From Monocercomonoides exilis (taxonomy: Eukaryota; Preaxostyla; Oxymonadida; Polymastigidae): 64,000 nt of DNA. A model generated the notes under the pieces. It was not told where the DNA came from and did not search any database. It saw only the letters and a list, made by a program, of their open reading frames with translations. The translations under genes were made by a program, and so were the position numbers. The stretch is from NCBI GenBank assembly GCA_001643675.2, contig LSRY02000006.1, forward strand, positions 64,501 through 128,500, given 5' to 3'. This document shows positions 46,874-59,450 of the stretch, piece by piece (positions within the stretch are counted from its first letter, which is position 1; every line of letters starts with the position of its first letter).

Positions 46874-49800
46874 CTAATTCAATTTTATTTCTGAAGAAGC
46901 CAAAGATTCAGATTCTTCAACTTTTGTATTTTCGTGTGATCCTTCTTGGTAACTCACTGCATCAGACATGGTGAGAATCACAGCTCCAGCTGGGAATTTC
47001 TGGATGAATTCTCGTTTCAAGTCGCTCAGTGTTGGCCTTGCTTCTTGCTTCTCGCTCACTGTTGATTTATCCAGTTCAATAAATGAAGAATCACCAGCTG
47101 CAGCCATATCAGGCCTTTCTCCATTCACAATCTTCTTTCCAGCAACCTCTGCCTCATAATCACCAAACGGAATCTGGAGCGTCAGACACTCCCACAGCAT
47201 CATCCCGATCGAGAATGCCACCGACTCCTTGGTTGCTCCCATGTTCTTGTTGATCTGCAGCTCTGGTGCCTTCCACCTCAAATACTCTTTTTTGAAATAA
47301 TCTTCATCCTCAAACGCAGACGAGGGCAGGGAGTCATCATCATCATCATTATCACTGGCAGATGTCAAAACAGTTGACGAGGAGATGGATGATGAGTCTG
47401 AGTCATCATCAGACAATAAGTCAGAATGCATCACGATGCAGATCACCATGTGCTCGGAGAACAACACAATGTGAGGACTCAAACTGGATAATGACTGAAG
47501 AGGATTTTCCGTTTCATCAAATGAGTGAAGAGCAAGATTGGCCACCCAGAACAGGATTTGGGCAGCCGTCTGCTCCCTCTCCTGCAGAGTGCCAATCGCC
47601 ATCTCCTTTGTCTTATTCCTTCCGTGCAACAACATGAACAGAGAATCCCTCAGATCCACAATCAGCTTCTCATGAGGAGATGAACAGGCCATTGCATCCA
47701 CCAGATTCGACATCGATGACGTAGTTGGGCACAAACTCTCTGTTCGAACAAATGTTGTGTCAGTGTCTGAAGTGTCTGTGGTTGAAGTGGATGAGATGGA
47801 TGGTGATGGTGTTCTTTTTCTTGTCTCTTCTTCTTCATCTTTCTCCAGAATCCATTGAGGGATCTTGTCTGAATCTCTTCCCAGAATGTATTCAGTGGAG
47901 CCACTCTCACTCAAAAGATGCTCGGATGACTCGGAGTGTCCCAAACCTTTCTCGTACACTCTCTTTTTCATCCTCTCATCGTTCTTCTTCTCTGCCTCTT
48001 TCTCTGCCCTCCTCCACTGCTCCTCAGGTGACATCTCCATCGTCACCATCTCAAATGCCTTCGGATCTTTTCTGATGTTGTCATTCACAATTATCTCCAA
48101 TTCCTTTGTTCGTCTTTTTTGTTTTCTCCATCGAACAATGAATATTATTGACACAATTAACAATATCACAACAATCATAATGCACACAATCAATGCCCAT
48201 GATAGTTTCCCTTCTTTTCTTCCTTCAACAATCCTTTCATCTCCCTTCGATTCAACCTCGCTCCTGTTCTTCAGGATGAATGACTCAGTTGCCGAGGGAG
48301 AATGGCCATCTCCAAACAAGATGCACACCCTCACTTCCGCACTCGCCTCTGCTCCCCTCACCATCTCCAATCCAGTTGTGCCATGCACTTCCTCTTCACT
48401 CACAAATCCTGACTCACTTATCTCGTGTGTCTCCATCTGCTCCACATCCCCCACCGACGAAACAACCCGAAACGACAGGTTGCATGGCAGAAGAAGTGCA
48501 CCCCTGAACACAACATCCAGCACCCCTTCCTTCTCCTCTGTCTCCACCGATCGCAGCGTGGGGATGAACAATGGCGATGCTCGCTCCTCAACAATCCCCA
48601 TCAAAGTGCATCCTTCATTCAGAATCCAAAGGGAGGTGTTCTTCTCTTGCCCATCACCTCCCTTCAAGCTCATAATATTCAACTGAGCAGAATCCGAACA
48701 CAAGATGTTTCTCCGAGCTGAGGGATATTTTCCAATCGATGGGTTGTTGTTCACAAACTCTCCTTTCTCAATCATCACATTCCCACTCGATATGGACAAT
48801 CCACCTGAAGAAGCATTAAAAATTGTTACATCCTTCATCGCCAATGAAGTATTAGCTGAATGAACAAGTGATCCATTCCATTTGCATATTTCTTCAAAAT
48901 CCCTGTTTCTCTCGTTTTCACTTTCTTTTGTTTTCACTCCAATAAATTGACACAAATCCATCGAAAAACCCTTTGCATTGTTCAACTCCATAATACTTCC
49001 TTTGTTGGACAGAGAACCACAGTTTGAACAGGAACAATTGGAAAGAACAATTTGAGCAGATGTTGAGAAAGCGTAAAGAACAGAAGCTCCTTCAGAATTC
49101 CTTGAGCAATTCTTGAATGAGGAGATTCCAAAAGAAACTGTTCCTGAATTCGAACCATGAATCGCAATGATGCAGCCCTCAGACAGCTCCACTTCATCAG
49201 CCACAACCCAATTAAATGCAACTTCTTTGCACTGCCCAATCTCAAATACATTTGATGTTGACTTAATCTGTTCCAGTCTGAAATTTGTGATGTTAATCTC
49301 ATCTCCATTTAGCAGAAAAGCTGACTTCTTGAACGAAAGGAGTGACACTGAGCAGTTGTCAACATGCAGAATTCCATTTTCGATGCTCAACAACGTCGAG
49401 TTGAGAACAACTGAATCTATATTTGAAGCATCAACAATCGAAGAAAAATCAACAAATGAAAGAGATAATTGACCATTTGTTTCATGGATAATTGAACTTC
49501 CAGAATAAGAAAACCATTGACCAATAGAAAACTTAACGCTCTCAATCCGTATTTTACCTGATGCCGTGATAAGATTTCCTGTATCTCCGGAAATTGTGGA
49601 GTTCAGATGTACAAAAGCAGTTGAGGGAGGTTCTTGTGAGTGTATGCAAACATTCTGCACGCGACATTCTCCAACAACAACTGTATCCTTCGAGATCAAT
49701 AATTGTGAATACGACGAAGGAATGATATGTTTCACACCCACATTCAAAGACTCGCATGGGGTATTCAATTCTCCACATTGCTTGCTATCTTCGTGGTTTT

Positions 49801-52800
49801 CATCAGCAGAAGACACAAAGATCGTCTCGCTCTGGTATTTCACCACCCTCAGCAGCAGATCCTCTTCACCCACAAACGAGTCTGTTGTGCAGCCCCACAT
49901 TGCTAGATCCTTCACAAACGGCGCTCGTAAGTCCAGCAAGAATTGTTCATCTGCAATTTGATTTTCGAGTGAGTGGCATTTCACATACACGTCTCTCCCT
50001 CTAAACGCTGAGTTATCCTTGAACGTGATATTCGACAGCACAAAATTCAGAGGCTGCTCAGCTGTTGAGGTGCATTCCAGAAACAGCCACCCACCTCTTC
50101 CTGTGGTTGAGCAGAAGCACTCAGAAATCGTGCAAAACAAGCAGTCAAATTGTCCTCCTTCGTTCAACAGCGCAAATATCGCCCCTCCCTTTCCACACCT
50201 CGTTCCACCACACTTCTTCATCGTTGTGTTTCTTACAACCATTTTCAAAGGCTCATCATCATTCACATTCTGAATGATGGGAATGTCATTGATTGTGTTC
50301 TGGGTGACTTCTTCGAATACACTCCACTCAATAATAACATCTTGTTCTTCTTCATTTTTTCCTCTTCTTGAAATCTTTGAAATGCTCAATCCACTTGATC
50401 CATCCAGATCAACATTCTTCATCGTCAGATTTTTGATGTTCAGCATCGTTGAAGATAACACAGAAATCACATCCTTTGAAAAAGACAGCGATTGCATTGT
50501 CACCAATTCCAATAGAACTGTGCCTCCATCTGCCTTGATCAATCCATAGCTGATTATTTCTTCTCTGCTTTCTTCCGTTTTTGTGAATGAACAGTCCTTC
50601 ACAGTCAACAACGCATCACTTGAGCCAACATGCATCAAACTTTTAACATCACCAGTGAATGAAGATGGCATCACAAAGTTTATCAGTTCGAAGTTTGTAA
50701 TTCCCTGAATCTTCATTGCTGCTTTCTCTGATCCTTCAAGCGAAGCGAGACATTCCAAGGAGCAAATGAGGCTATTATCCGATTTTATTGCAGCCCCACT
50801 GAGATCCACACATTTTTGAAGAAGTCCTTTTCCAATGATGTTTATATTCCTTTCATTTCCTTCAGTCAATCGATCCAAACAAAAATCAATTGAAAGACAA
50901 GGATAATCTGAAAGACCACAAGTGCAAACATCTTTTCCATCGCCTCCAACAAATATCTCTGATCCAAGTGCGAACCAGAAATACACCAATGGAATAGCAT
51001 TCGTTGTGTCGCTTCCATCAAAGCCTCTCATGGAATCCAACGAAATATCAGAAAGATGCTCGGACACAAATGGAAGAGATGTATTTGTGATGCTCTTTGT
51101 CAAGTTGGATGATTCAACAAACAGGTCATTTCCATATTTTGCAACATTCGGCTTGTCTGCCTCAAAAACAGGAGATGAGATCACAAATGAAGAATCATCA
51201 TCAATTAACTTCAGTGCCATCCCTCCACCAAAGCCAGTTTTCCCTTCTTTGGCTGGTGCTGTGCATCCTGTGAATGTGCATGAAACAATGTTCAATTGAG
51301 TATTCCCTTTCAACTGAGCATCAATGGCCCCTCCTCTGCTCCCATCAGCCAGCACAAAGCATCCATCAAAATCACATTTTTCAATATTTATTTCTGCATT
51401 TGAATTTTCATCTTTGCTGTTGTCGATGCTCACACAGCCTCCGCTTCCAGCTGCTCTTTCTATTTCTGTGAAATTACTTTTCATCATTTTCAACCACAAA
51501 GTGCTCATGAGATCGGCCTTTGTGCTGCTTCCAGACAATGAGATCAATGGATTTCCACTCAAAGTGATAGATGAAGCCAAAAACGAATCAATATATAAGG
51601 TTCCTGATTTACCTGACAAGAATAGCAATTCCAATTCTGATAAAGGATTTTGAAGAGAAAGAGAACAATGAGATATCGTCAGTATTGATGAAGAAGAAAT
51701 AAAAGTGGAATGCGATGAAAGAGAAGATGGAAGAGAGAAGATAAGTTTTGACAATTCTGTTTCAACACTTGCTGTTATCATTGCTGAATTGGAAATTGAA
51801 TTTGAATCAGAGACTTTCCAACCACTTTGATCATCATTTCCTCTGATTTCATGCTTCTGTCCAGCAAATGCCAATTCATCGCTCATCGAGATCATTCCAC
51901 TCACAACAACTTTCTTTGTTCCTGTTTGACGTGTGAGAGAGTGCTTCAAAGCCAAACAGGGAAATTGGACTATTCCACAATGTGAGTGATCGGATGCCTC
52001 GAAGTTGCTCACAAAGATTTCTTCTGGAGTTGGAAGGAGATAGATGCAGAGAGGGATGGCAGCGCTGGTGTTTCCATTTTCATATCCTCGAACTTTGTCA
52101 AATGAATCCAAAGAGGCTGTAACGCAAGTGATTTTTTGTGACTTTGCAGTTTCTTCCAGATTGGGTGAAATGACAAAGATGTCTCTTCCCCATTTAGCCG
52201 TGTTCGTTACAAAGGAAGAAGAAATCAGGAAATTGGAATTTCCAGTCAAAAGTTGAAGAAGAATTCCTCCCCCAAGACCATTGGATGACGAACAAAAGCA
52301 CCCATTAAAATTACCGCCTTCCACTTTCACTTCATTTGTTTCTCCCACACACAGCATCATCGATCCTCCATTTTCTGATGTTGTGCTTCCACAATCTTCG
52401 AATGTGCAAGAATCCAGGTCGATGTTTGCCTTGTCGTTGGAAAACGACATCACAGCTGCTCCATTCGTTGTTCTTTCAATCCCAGAAAAGGTGCACCCTG
52501 AAAATGTCAATGATACTTCATTTGTCGAAGAAAGCGAAAACAATGAAACAGCGGAGATAGTCTTTGCCCAGTTCACGTTTTCCATCTGAAACATGCCGTT
52601 CTGAATGTTTATCAGCTCTGTGGCAAATGCTGTATTTTCACTTTGTTCACTTCCAGCAGATATGTTCAGCCCGCTTATATGCATTTCTCCTGTTCCAGTG
52701 ATCTCAAACAGCCTCGAAGCTCGATTATTTGCATGTGCTGAGTTATGCACAAGAACAAGGTCTCTGACAATCAAGGTGCCTGTTGAGACTGAAAAAAGAG

Positions 52801-54496
52801 AAAAACAGCCAGACTCTAGTTCTGTTTGAATTATTGAGCTTAAATTACTTTGGCCATAAACAGAAAAACTGTCTGTTCCACAATTAAAACTATTTGTTTC
52901 GATTATTGTTCCAGTGAGAATCTCGATATCAGTCACATATTCAGGAATAAGTTGACTCAAACAATGGCTGATTGCGCTGCATGGATAAGATTCATTAATT
53001 CCGCACGAATAAGTGTCTTTGGTATTCGGTTGCGTTTCAGTCGAAGAAACAAATCTGGTTCTTCCAAAATCGTTTCGAAGCCAAATGCTAACATCAACAA
53101 TTGAGTCATGTTTTGTGCTAACTCTATTTGATGAATTTCTTGTTGAAAAGCATGAGGAATCAATGTTGTTTTCTGTAGAATCATAAAGGACAATATCATG
53201 ACCCCCTCTAACGCATGTGTTATTATGGAAAAAGGAATAAAAGAATAATAGCCCCAAATTGTTGAGGTTAATATACACCGCAACAGCTCCACCTCCATCC
53301 ATTGAATGACAATTGCAGAATAGACAATTTGAAATGACAATTTTGTCGATGCACTTCCAATGTTGAACTGCACCTCCCACGCTGCCAGTTGATCCATTGC
53401 ATCGACATTTGAAGAAAAATGAATTTATTATGCATTCTTTCTGTTTCACTGTTTTCGTTTGCCGGAGTTCAATTGCGCCTGCATCGATGCCCGAAGAACA
53501 GTTATTAAAAAAGCAATCGTCAACCATTGATTGAACAATTATGCACTCAACCGTTATTCCTCCACCTCCATAATCCGTGCTTGCGGTTGCTGAACATTGG
53601 ACGAACGTTGAATGGCGCACAACGCATTCAGCGATATTCAACGCAAATATTCCTCCACCTCTTGTTAAAGCAGCAATGCATCTTGTGAATGAAGAACTTT
53701 CAACAATCAAAGTTGCGTTTTCATTATCATGCACATAAAGAGCACCACCTTGTGGTGCTGTGCAATCAACCCATTCGCACAATGAAAAGGATTGGCTTTC
53801 TGTTGTGTCCATTTGTTCTCCTGGTTGAAAAACATTTCTTTCTCTTTTCCCATTGTGTGTTGAAATGTTTTTGCAGATAAATTTCTCTGAAGAAAAGGAT
53901 CCACTCGAGATCCCTCCTTCAAAGGCATTCACACACAAATAAATGAAGCAGTTATCCATTGAACTTCGAAAACATGAATGTTCCATGCAATAATCACTTT
54001 TCTTGGAAGATTTCACAGACATGTTTCTGAAAGCACATTTATTAATCTCTTCACATTCACTCTTTCCGTTCAATAGGAAATGGTCTGAAGAGGATGCAAC
54101 CAGATCTGCAACGATGGAATTTCTCAAAATAACAGAATTTGAATAATCAGATGAAAATATGAGGCTGGAAGGGTTTTGATTCTTTTGGGGGATCAAACTC
54201 ATGTTTGTGAAATAGATTGACCCACTTTGCAAAAGAAACGGAGATTCCGATTTTTGGTGGGAAATGCAGGAATCCATCGTTAGAGTTGACTTGTCTGTTA
54301 TTAGCACACATGTTGAAGAAGAATGTTCAATTGCCACATTTTTCAGTCCAACTGAACAATTGTGGAATCCCATAAATGTGTTTTTCACTGTAGAAAGACT
54401 TGAATTCAGTCTTTTCACTCCTGACAATGTGTTCTGCTCGAATAAATAATTGTAATCGTCTTTTGATTGAAATTGTGAATCGTTTGAATAACCTTC

Positions 54497-54556
<60 letters not shown>

Positions 54557-54682
54557 ATTATTGAAATAATTAGAATTATTAAGAATACCTTTGCTTTCCA
54601 TTATGGCAGTTACAGAGATATCTTGTACTTCAAATGTCTTTCCAAAAATCAAACATACAAAAAGGAACAAATGTATTTTCAT
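46874..54682 (-). CDS. giant beta-helix / transmembrane / pseudokinase surface protein, 2,570 aa
   Basis: Exons 54682-54589 and 54492-46874 join in frame to 2,570 residues. A signal peptide (MKIHLFLFVCLIFGKTFEVQ) leads an ectodomain of about 2,100 residues built of Cys/Ser/Asn-rich beta-helix coils with recurrent GGA/GGG turns (GGALYVHD, RGGGIFALN, GGGITVECI, GGAVAVYI). It also has repeated domain-boundary strings of the type CG....PC.....C (CGINESYPCSAISHCL, CGIVQFPCLALKHSL, CGLSDYPCLSIDFCL, CGELNTPCESLNVGV), which imply at least four duplicated modules. One membrane span (about 48200-48130: WALIVCIMIVVILLIVSIIF) is followed by a tail of about 420 residues nearly identical to those at 13438 and 28512. 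The tail has APEL, MLWECLTLQIPFGDYEA and RPTLSDL but LSSLSPHIVLF in place of HRDLKPEN, and no DFG. Predicted catalytically inactive receptor-like protein at the cell surface. Confidence 0.9.
54493..54588 (-). other. 96-nt in-frame intron with microsatellite core
   Basis: On the minus strand it runs GTATTC...TTGAAG. Its interior is (CT)n followed by (CTTT)n, acting as an extended pyrimidine tract. The length is a multiple of three with no stop, so unspliced RNA would insert a Leu/Ser/Phe-rich stretch right after the signal peptide. Splicing yields SK-GYSNDSQ. Confidence 0.75.
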
Positions 54683-56521
54683 ATGGAGTGAAAATTAATT
54701 CTGATATGACAAATCAAGTTATTGATGATGATCAAAGCTATCATAATAAATAGTTTTCGATCAATTAAAAAGAACCAAAGCCTTCTTTTGGCAATCATTT
54801 TGAGAGCGTTAGAAAAACATCTGGGATACTTCTAAAACAATACCATTTCTTCAGTTCAAGCCAGGCATGAATTTGTGTTTGCTGGAGAAGCTATCATATT
54901 TTCATTTATCAAAAATAAAATAAAACAAAACAAAACAAAACAAAATAAAATAAAATAAAATAAAAATCTTGCATCACTAAAAATCAACAATAAAATATGA
55001 TAATTTCAGATAAAGTTTGACTTTTCAGACAAAGTTTAATTTGTCATATTTTATTAATTGCATTCACAAAAAATAAAAATAAACACATCAAACAGAAATA
55101 TCTTCCAACAAAGACTCAAAAAGTTGAAAATGCCATCTGAAAATGCACACCATCTTAATTACTCTTGAAAATGGTTCGCTCGAATCCAAAAAAAACTTCA
55201 TTTTTCAATGCAAATGGATTGCAACTTTCTTCATCGTTTTGTTTTTGCTGTTTCAAAAGTTAATCCACTTTCTCTTTCTTCCTAAAGCTCCTCCATCTTC
55301 CATTTCACCCTTCATATTTTCTCCTAGTTTCCCTTGTCATCCCACTCTTTCATCTTCTTTTCTGAAAACATCCAAACAAGTCATTCCGCTTTATTCGTCT
55401 AACTCTATCTTGTTCTTTCTCAATTTGTCACATTGATTCATTTTTGTGAACATATGATTTCCGTTATTTTTTGAAAAAAACCAGCAACTCAAAAAAATGA
55501 ATAGAAACTTCTAAAATCCATTTGTGACAAATGAGAGGGAGTGCAATATGAGCCTTCGCTTCGCATATCCTTTTATGAAAAAGAAATGACAAAAGATTGT
55601 AAACAAACAAATCAAACATATAATTATTTAAACTTCAAAAAATACAATTAACAAAATGAATAAAGAAAATTTAAATATTTGTCCAGTTGTTTCATGTATT
55701 TCTTTTCAATTCTGAAATTATTCGTTATTCAAAAAATGAAATTTTTCTACAAACAATAACGCACACAATATTTCATTTTTTGTCAACTCGGCATTCTCAT
55801 TGCGAAATGTAAACGAATCTTTTCATCTCTTCTCCCTTCGCAATCTCTTTCTTCTCGCTTTCCATCCTTCATTGGTTCTGCCTCCATCTCTTTCCTTCAA
55901 ATTCCCATCAATCCCATCCTTTCACTTTCTTTTCCATCTTCTTCTTTTTCTCGCTCACTTTCTTCCTTGTGCTCAAATAATGAAATCTTTTCTTCTCAAG
56001 TAAATCCATCCAATACAGAATCGTTCAATATCAGCGCCTTTTCTGATCAATTGCATGTCTTTGAATAAAATCCAGCATATCTTCAAAATGTCTCCAGCAA
56101 AATGCTTAAAAAAGGAATGGAAATGTGAAAGAAAATTGAATAGATTAAATGAATAAAAAATTCATACCTCACAACAAATGCAAAGAAATTGATGCATAAG
56201 TACTGTTCCAAACATTATTTTTCAATTTTACACAGACAACGCATTTTCAGCAAATCCAATGAAATTACAATGAAAATGGGAAATGAAAGATGATGGATGA
56301 AAGTTATTAAAAAATTGGATATTGACTTTAAAAACTGTTGTAAATCAAATAAAATCCATTTGGCTTAGCTCTGCAAGCAAAGAAGACTTATGGATAGTCA
56401 AAGAAAATGTTATTTGAAAATTTTTTGGAGACTTTAAGATCATTCTCTGCTGAAGAAAACGAGTTAATACGATTTTCTTGTTGAAATTCTCAACTTCTCC
56501 GCTTTTGTCAATTCTTTTGTT
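54683..56521. other. intergenic region with pentanucleotide repeat
   Basis: About 1.8 kb. Contains an AAAAT/AAAAC pentamer array at about 54911-54966. Chance frames rich in Ser/Phe occur (for example near 55143-55436 and 55800-56003), but none is supported by splice sites or motifs. The promoter of the large surface protein should lie in the left part. Confidence 0.55.
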
Positions 56522-57597
56522 CTAACTGATCAAATGGATACTGCTTTGGAATTCTGCTTCAATTTTTTGTCTTTCTTCCGGACTTTGTTGTTCGTTGAGT
56601 TGCATAACCCGAATGCATAATTGAAGCCACTTCCTTAATAAAAGCTTTTTCTTTGAATCCTTTTCAGCTATATTGTCATCGAAGATGCAGAATGAAATAA
56701 ATTTGACTTCATTCATCCAGGAATATGTTCTTGTACAACACAACGCAGCACCTCCCCATGAAGTTGAATTTGATATCAATTTGTTATTTATAAACTGGCA
56801 CTCAACGATTGAAAATTGACTTGGTTTATTTTGTGGAGGCCAATTGAATGTGAGAGAACCAGCAGAATCACCACCAGAATTTGAGATGCACTTGCATTTG
56901 GAAAACAAGAATTGACCGTTTGAAGAAAAATCACCAATATAGAAATACCAACCAGTTCCACACCATTATGTTGTTGAACAACTTTCAATTCTATTATCTG
57001 AAAATGAATAAACGGAAGATGATTGTCGACCGTCAATGCAAATTGCACCTCCGCGAGTTGCAGAGCCGTTTGTGAAATTGGATTTTGAGATGTCAACATT
57101 TAACAAAAACTCGCAAATTAAAGCTCCACCAAGATTTGTTTTTGAACAATGATAAAATGAACTTGATGTGATTGCAAGATTTGCATTTGTACAAGAAACA
57201 TAAAGTGCACCACCATGGACAGCTCCACTACTTGAATTATTCCATTTGCGCCGTTCAAAGAGATAGCTATTCAGGTTGAATGAGGATATTCTTTCTAATT
57301 TCAATTTTTGAGTTTCGGATCCGTTATATTAAACAAGATCATTTGATGAAGATTTTGCTTTGCTGAAGAAGGAGGTGTTAAAGGTTGAGAAGGAAGCGAA
57401 TGGAAGTTGAAGGAAGTGAATATGGAGTTGCAAAAAAAAGATAATGTACCAAGAAACGCAAAATAGGAAAATGAAATTGTTTCTTTGAAAAATGCCGATG
57501 AATTAATTATTAAAGAATATACGAGTTTAATGAAATGAGAAGCACAAATCAAGAATAAATGATATTGCAAAAGCGTGATAACAGCAAAGAATATCAA
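56522..57597 (-). pseudogene. beta-helix surface-protein fragment with in-frame stop
   Basis: Frame 57304-56966 carries beta-helix turns as in the 2,570-residue protein (VHGGALYVSCTNANLAITSS, NLGGALICE, TRGGAICIDG). It meets a TAA at 56966-56968 and resumes in the same frame for another 148 codons (WCGTGWYFYIGDF..., WGGAALCC) to 56522. It ends in a short charged tail (NEQQSPEERQKIEAEF) with no membrane span or kinase tail. Upstream, a Phe/Leu-rich frame (57597-57301) in another register could be a former N-terminus. The single nonsense codon, frame change and missing C-terminal half argue for a decayed family member. Confidence 0.7.
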
Positions 57598-57604
57598 AGA
57601 AAAT

Positions 57605-57925
57605 ATTGAAGAATAATTGAAAGGAATTGAAATAGATTAAGATAATTAAGAACAAAAACTTTTTTGCATAAATAAAGCTGTTAAACTTGTATTTTGCAGA
57701 AATACTTCAAACCCTCACTTGAATTTATGCACCTTGCTTGGAATTAACGATTGGACTATTGAAACAATATTGAAAACAATAAACAAAAATCGTAATTTGC
57801 GTTTTCCAAGTGTATTAATTTCGAAAGAATGATTCAAAAAAACAGCTGGGAATAATAATTATCATGTGGTTGGTGAATGAAATTTACGTTATTCGAATCC
57901 AATATTTATTGCTAAGCTCAACTCA
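57605..57925. other. AT-rich gap
   Basis: About 320 bases between the beta-helix fragment and the possible exon at 57926-58130. Nothing recognised. Confidence 0.4.
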
Positions 57926-58130
57926 CAGATTGTCTTCTTAAGATAAAAAACAAAATTGTTTGAAATTTTATGGATAAAAAAAAATAGCGGGGGTGGGGGA
58001 TATTCATATCCTTTGCGATGCAATTAATTACAATATCATTATTATTTTCATTCAATTGCTGGAACAAACAAAATGAATTGAAAAAATACATTAAAAAGGC
58101 AAAATGAATTATGGCGAACCATTGTGACAT
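57926..58130 (-). other. possible first exon with signal peptide
   Basis: A minus-strand frame starting MSQWFAIIHFAFLMYFFNSF looks like a signal peptide, followed by a short lumenal-type sequence. It reaches a good donor (CAATCT|GTGAGT) in phase 0. It could be the original 5' exon of the beta-helix fragment downstream on this strand, but no matching acceptor was proven. It diverges from APH-1 by 101 bases. Confidence 0.3.
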
Positions 58131-58231
58131 TTTGGATAAATAATCTGGAACTTTATTTGATTTTACAGCTTTTCACAAGGTATGAATTTATTGATTTTGA
58201 TTATAATCGATCTTCCCACAAACTTTTAATT

Positions 58232-59274
58232 ATGGGCCTTGTTTTGTTTATTGGATGTATATTTTTAACTTTCGGGATTCCGGTTGTTGCTTTAATATTA
58301 CTAACAATTAGCAATAGACCTTCTTCATTGGTTGTGTTTTTCTCATCTGGCTTTTTATTCGTTCTTCTTCTATTCCCATTGAGTGGATTTTCAATGTTGT
58401 TTAATATTGCCAAAGAAGGGTCATATTTTTATCTGCCAATGAGCATTATTACGACAGAAATAGCTCGATATTTGTTATATTTTATCATTAGGTATTCAAG
58501 ATCTTTTTAGTATTTCAAAATCTAAAAATTTATTGTTTCATTTGCAGCAAACTTCGTCATGCACTCCCATTTAAAGACACGGATACAAATGTAATATCGC
58601 ATAGAACTTTTCTTATTCATGCTTTTGGTATCACTTGTTGATTGCTTCAAAATTTTAAAATATGTTTTCAAATGAATTTCTATTCAATTAGCTGCGGGTG
58701 CTGGCATTGGTTCTGCACAAGCTCTTGAATCCATGTCACCATTTTTTAATTCGGGCTATACTGATGCTACACTATATTCAACAATTCAAAGTCCTCCTTT
58801 GATTGCAACTTCATCAACATTGTCATTATGCCTTTTTATCTTTCAGTCATCCATCACTATCCTAGCTTTTATTATGTACAATAAGGCTTCGCGATCAAAA
58901 CTGAAAACAATTTGCGTCATTTTGATGTTTATCATTGTTCAAGGAATTGTGAGAATACCTGTTTGTTATTGTTATTGATTTAATTAGTTACTTTTATTTC
59001 CTTTCAAATCTTTAAATACATACGATAGAATATTGCACTTCTCCCTTCTCTTTCACCAGACAATTCAACCTCCGTTATTTCATTGATTAATTCGCTTTCA
59101 TCAGATCCTAATTCTTCATTTCCTTCTGCTAGTTCTTCGCTTGCAGCTTGTTTAACTTGCCTCATTGTTTCTATTGTTGTGTGCGTTGTTGCACTTATTT
59201 CGAGTGACTGTGTTATGCAGGGGAAAATTCGGCTTATTAACGAAAGTGAAGTATATGGAGTTAAACAAGAATAG
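58232..59274 (+). CDS. APH1: APH-1-like gamma-secretase subunit
   Basis: Four exons in frame: 58232-58491, 58548-58627, 58692-58948 and 59029-59274, giving 280 residues (family about 250-310). Seven hydrophobic segments are visible. The N-terminus MGLVLFIGCIFLTFGIPVVA matches the APH-1 opening (G.....FGP). The third span TEIARYLLYFIISKL matches the conserved E..R..Y. The fourth begins AAGAGIGSAQALES, aligning gap-free with the APH-1 GLGFGIMSG segment. The loop after it, with a Pro before span five, also fits. Known: APH-1 scaffolds presenilin, nicastrin and PEN-2 in the endomembrane gamma-secretase complex. Odd: the third Gly of the GxxxGxxxG motif is Ala, and I see no His in spans five or six, where animal APH-1 has two conserved ones. 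The start was chosen at 58232 by length and homology. Confidence 0.78.
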
Positions 59275-59450
59275 AAATATATTAGATATTATCACTTCTT
59301 GAGATGATCTGTTTTTTATTGTTTTATTTTGGATTTTAGTGAATGCTTTGATTTTTTGTACATATTTAATTTTTGTGGAAAATTTTGCCTCACAACTTTT
59401 TGTCTTATGGATTTTTAGATCAAAAATTTTGTTCGTTCGTTTTTTCATTA

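Noticed and set aside
55143-56003. Two Ser/Phe/Pro-rich plus-strand frames
   Set aside because: AT-rich intergenic composition, no splice-supported continuation, no recognisable domain.
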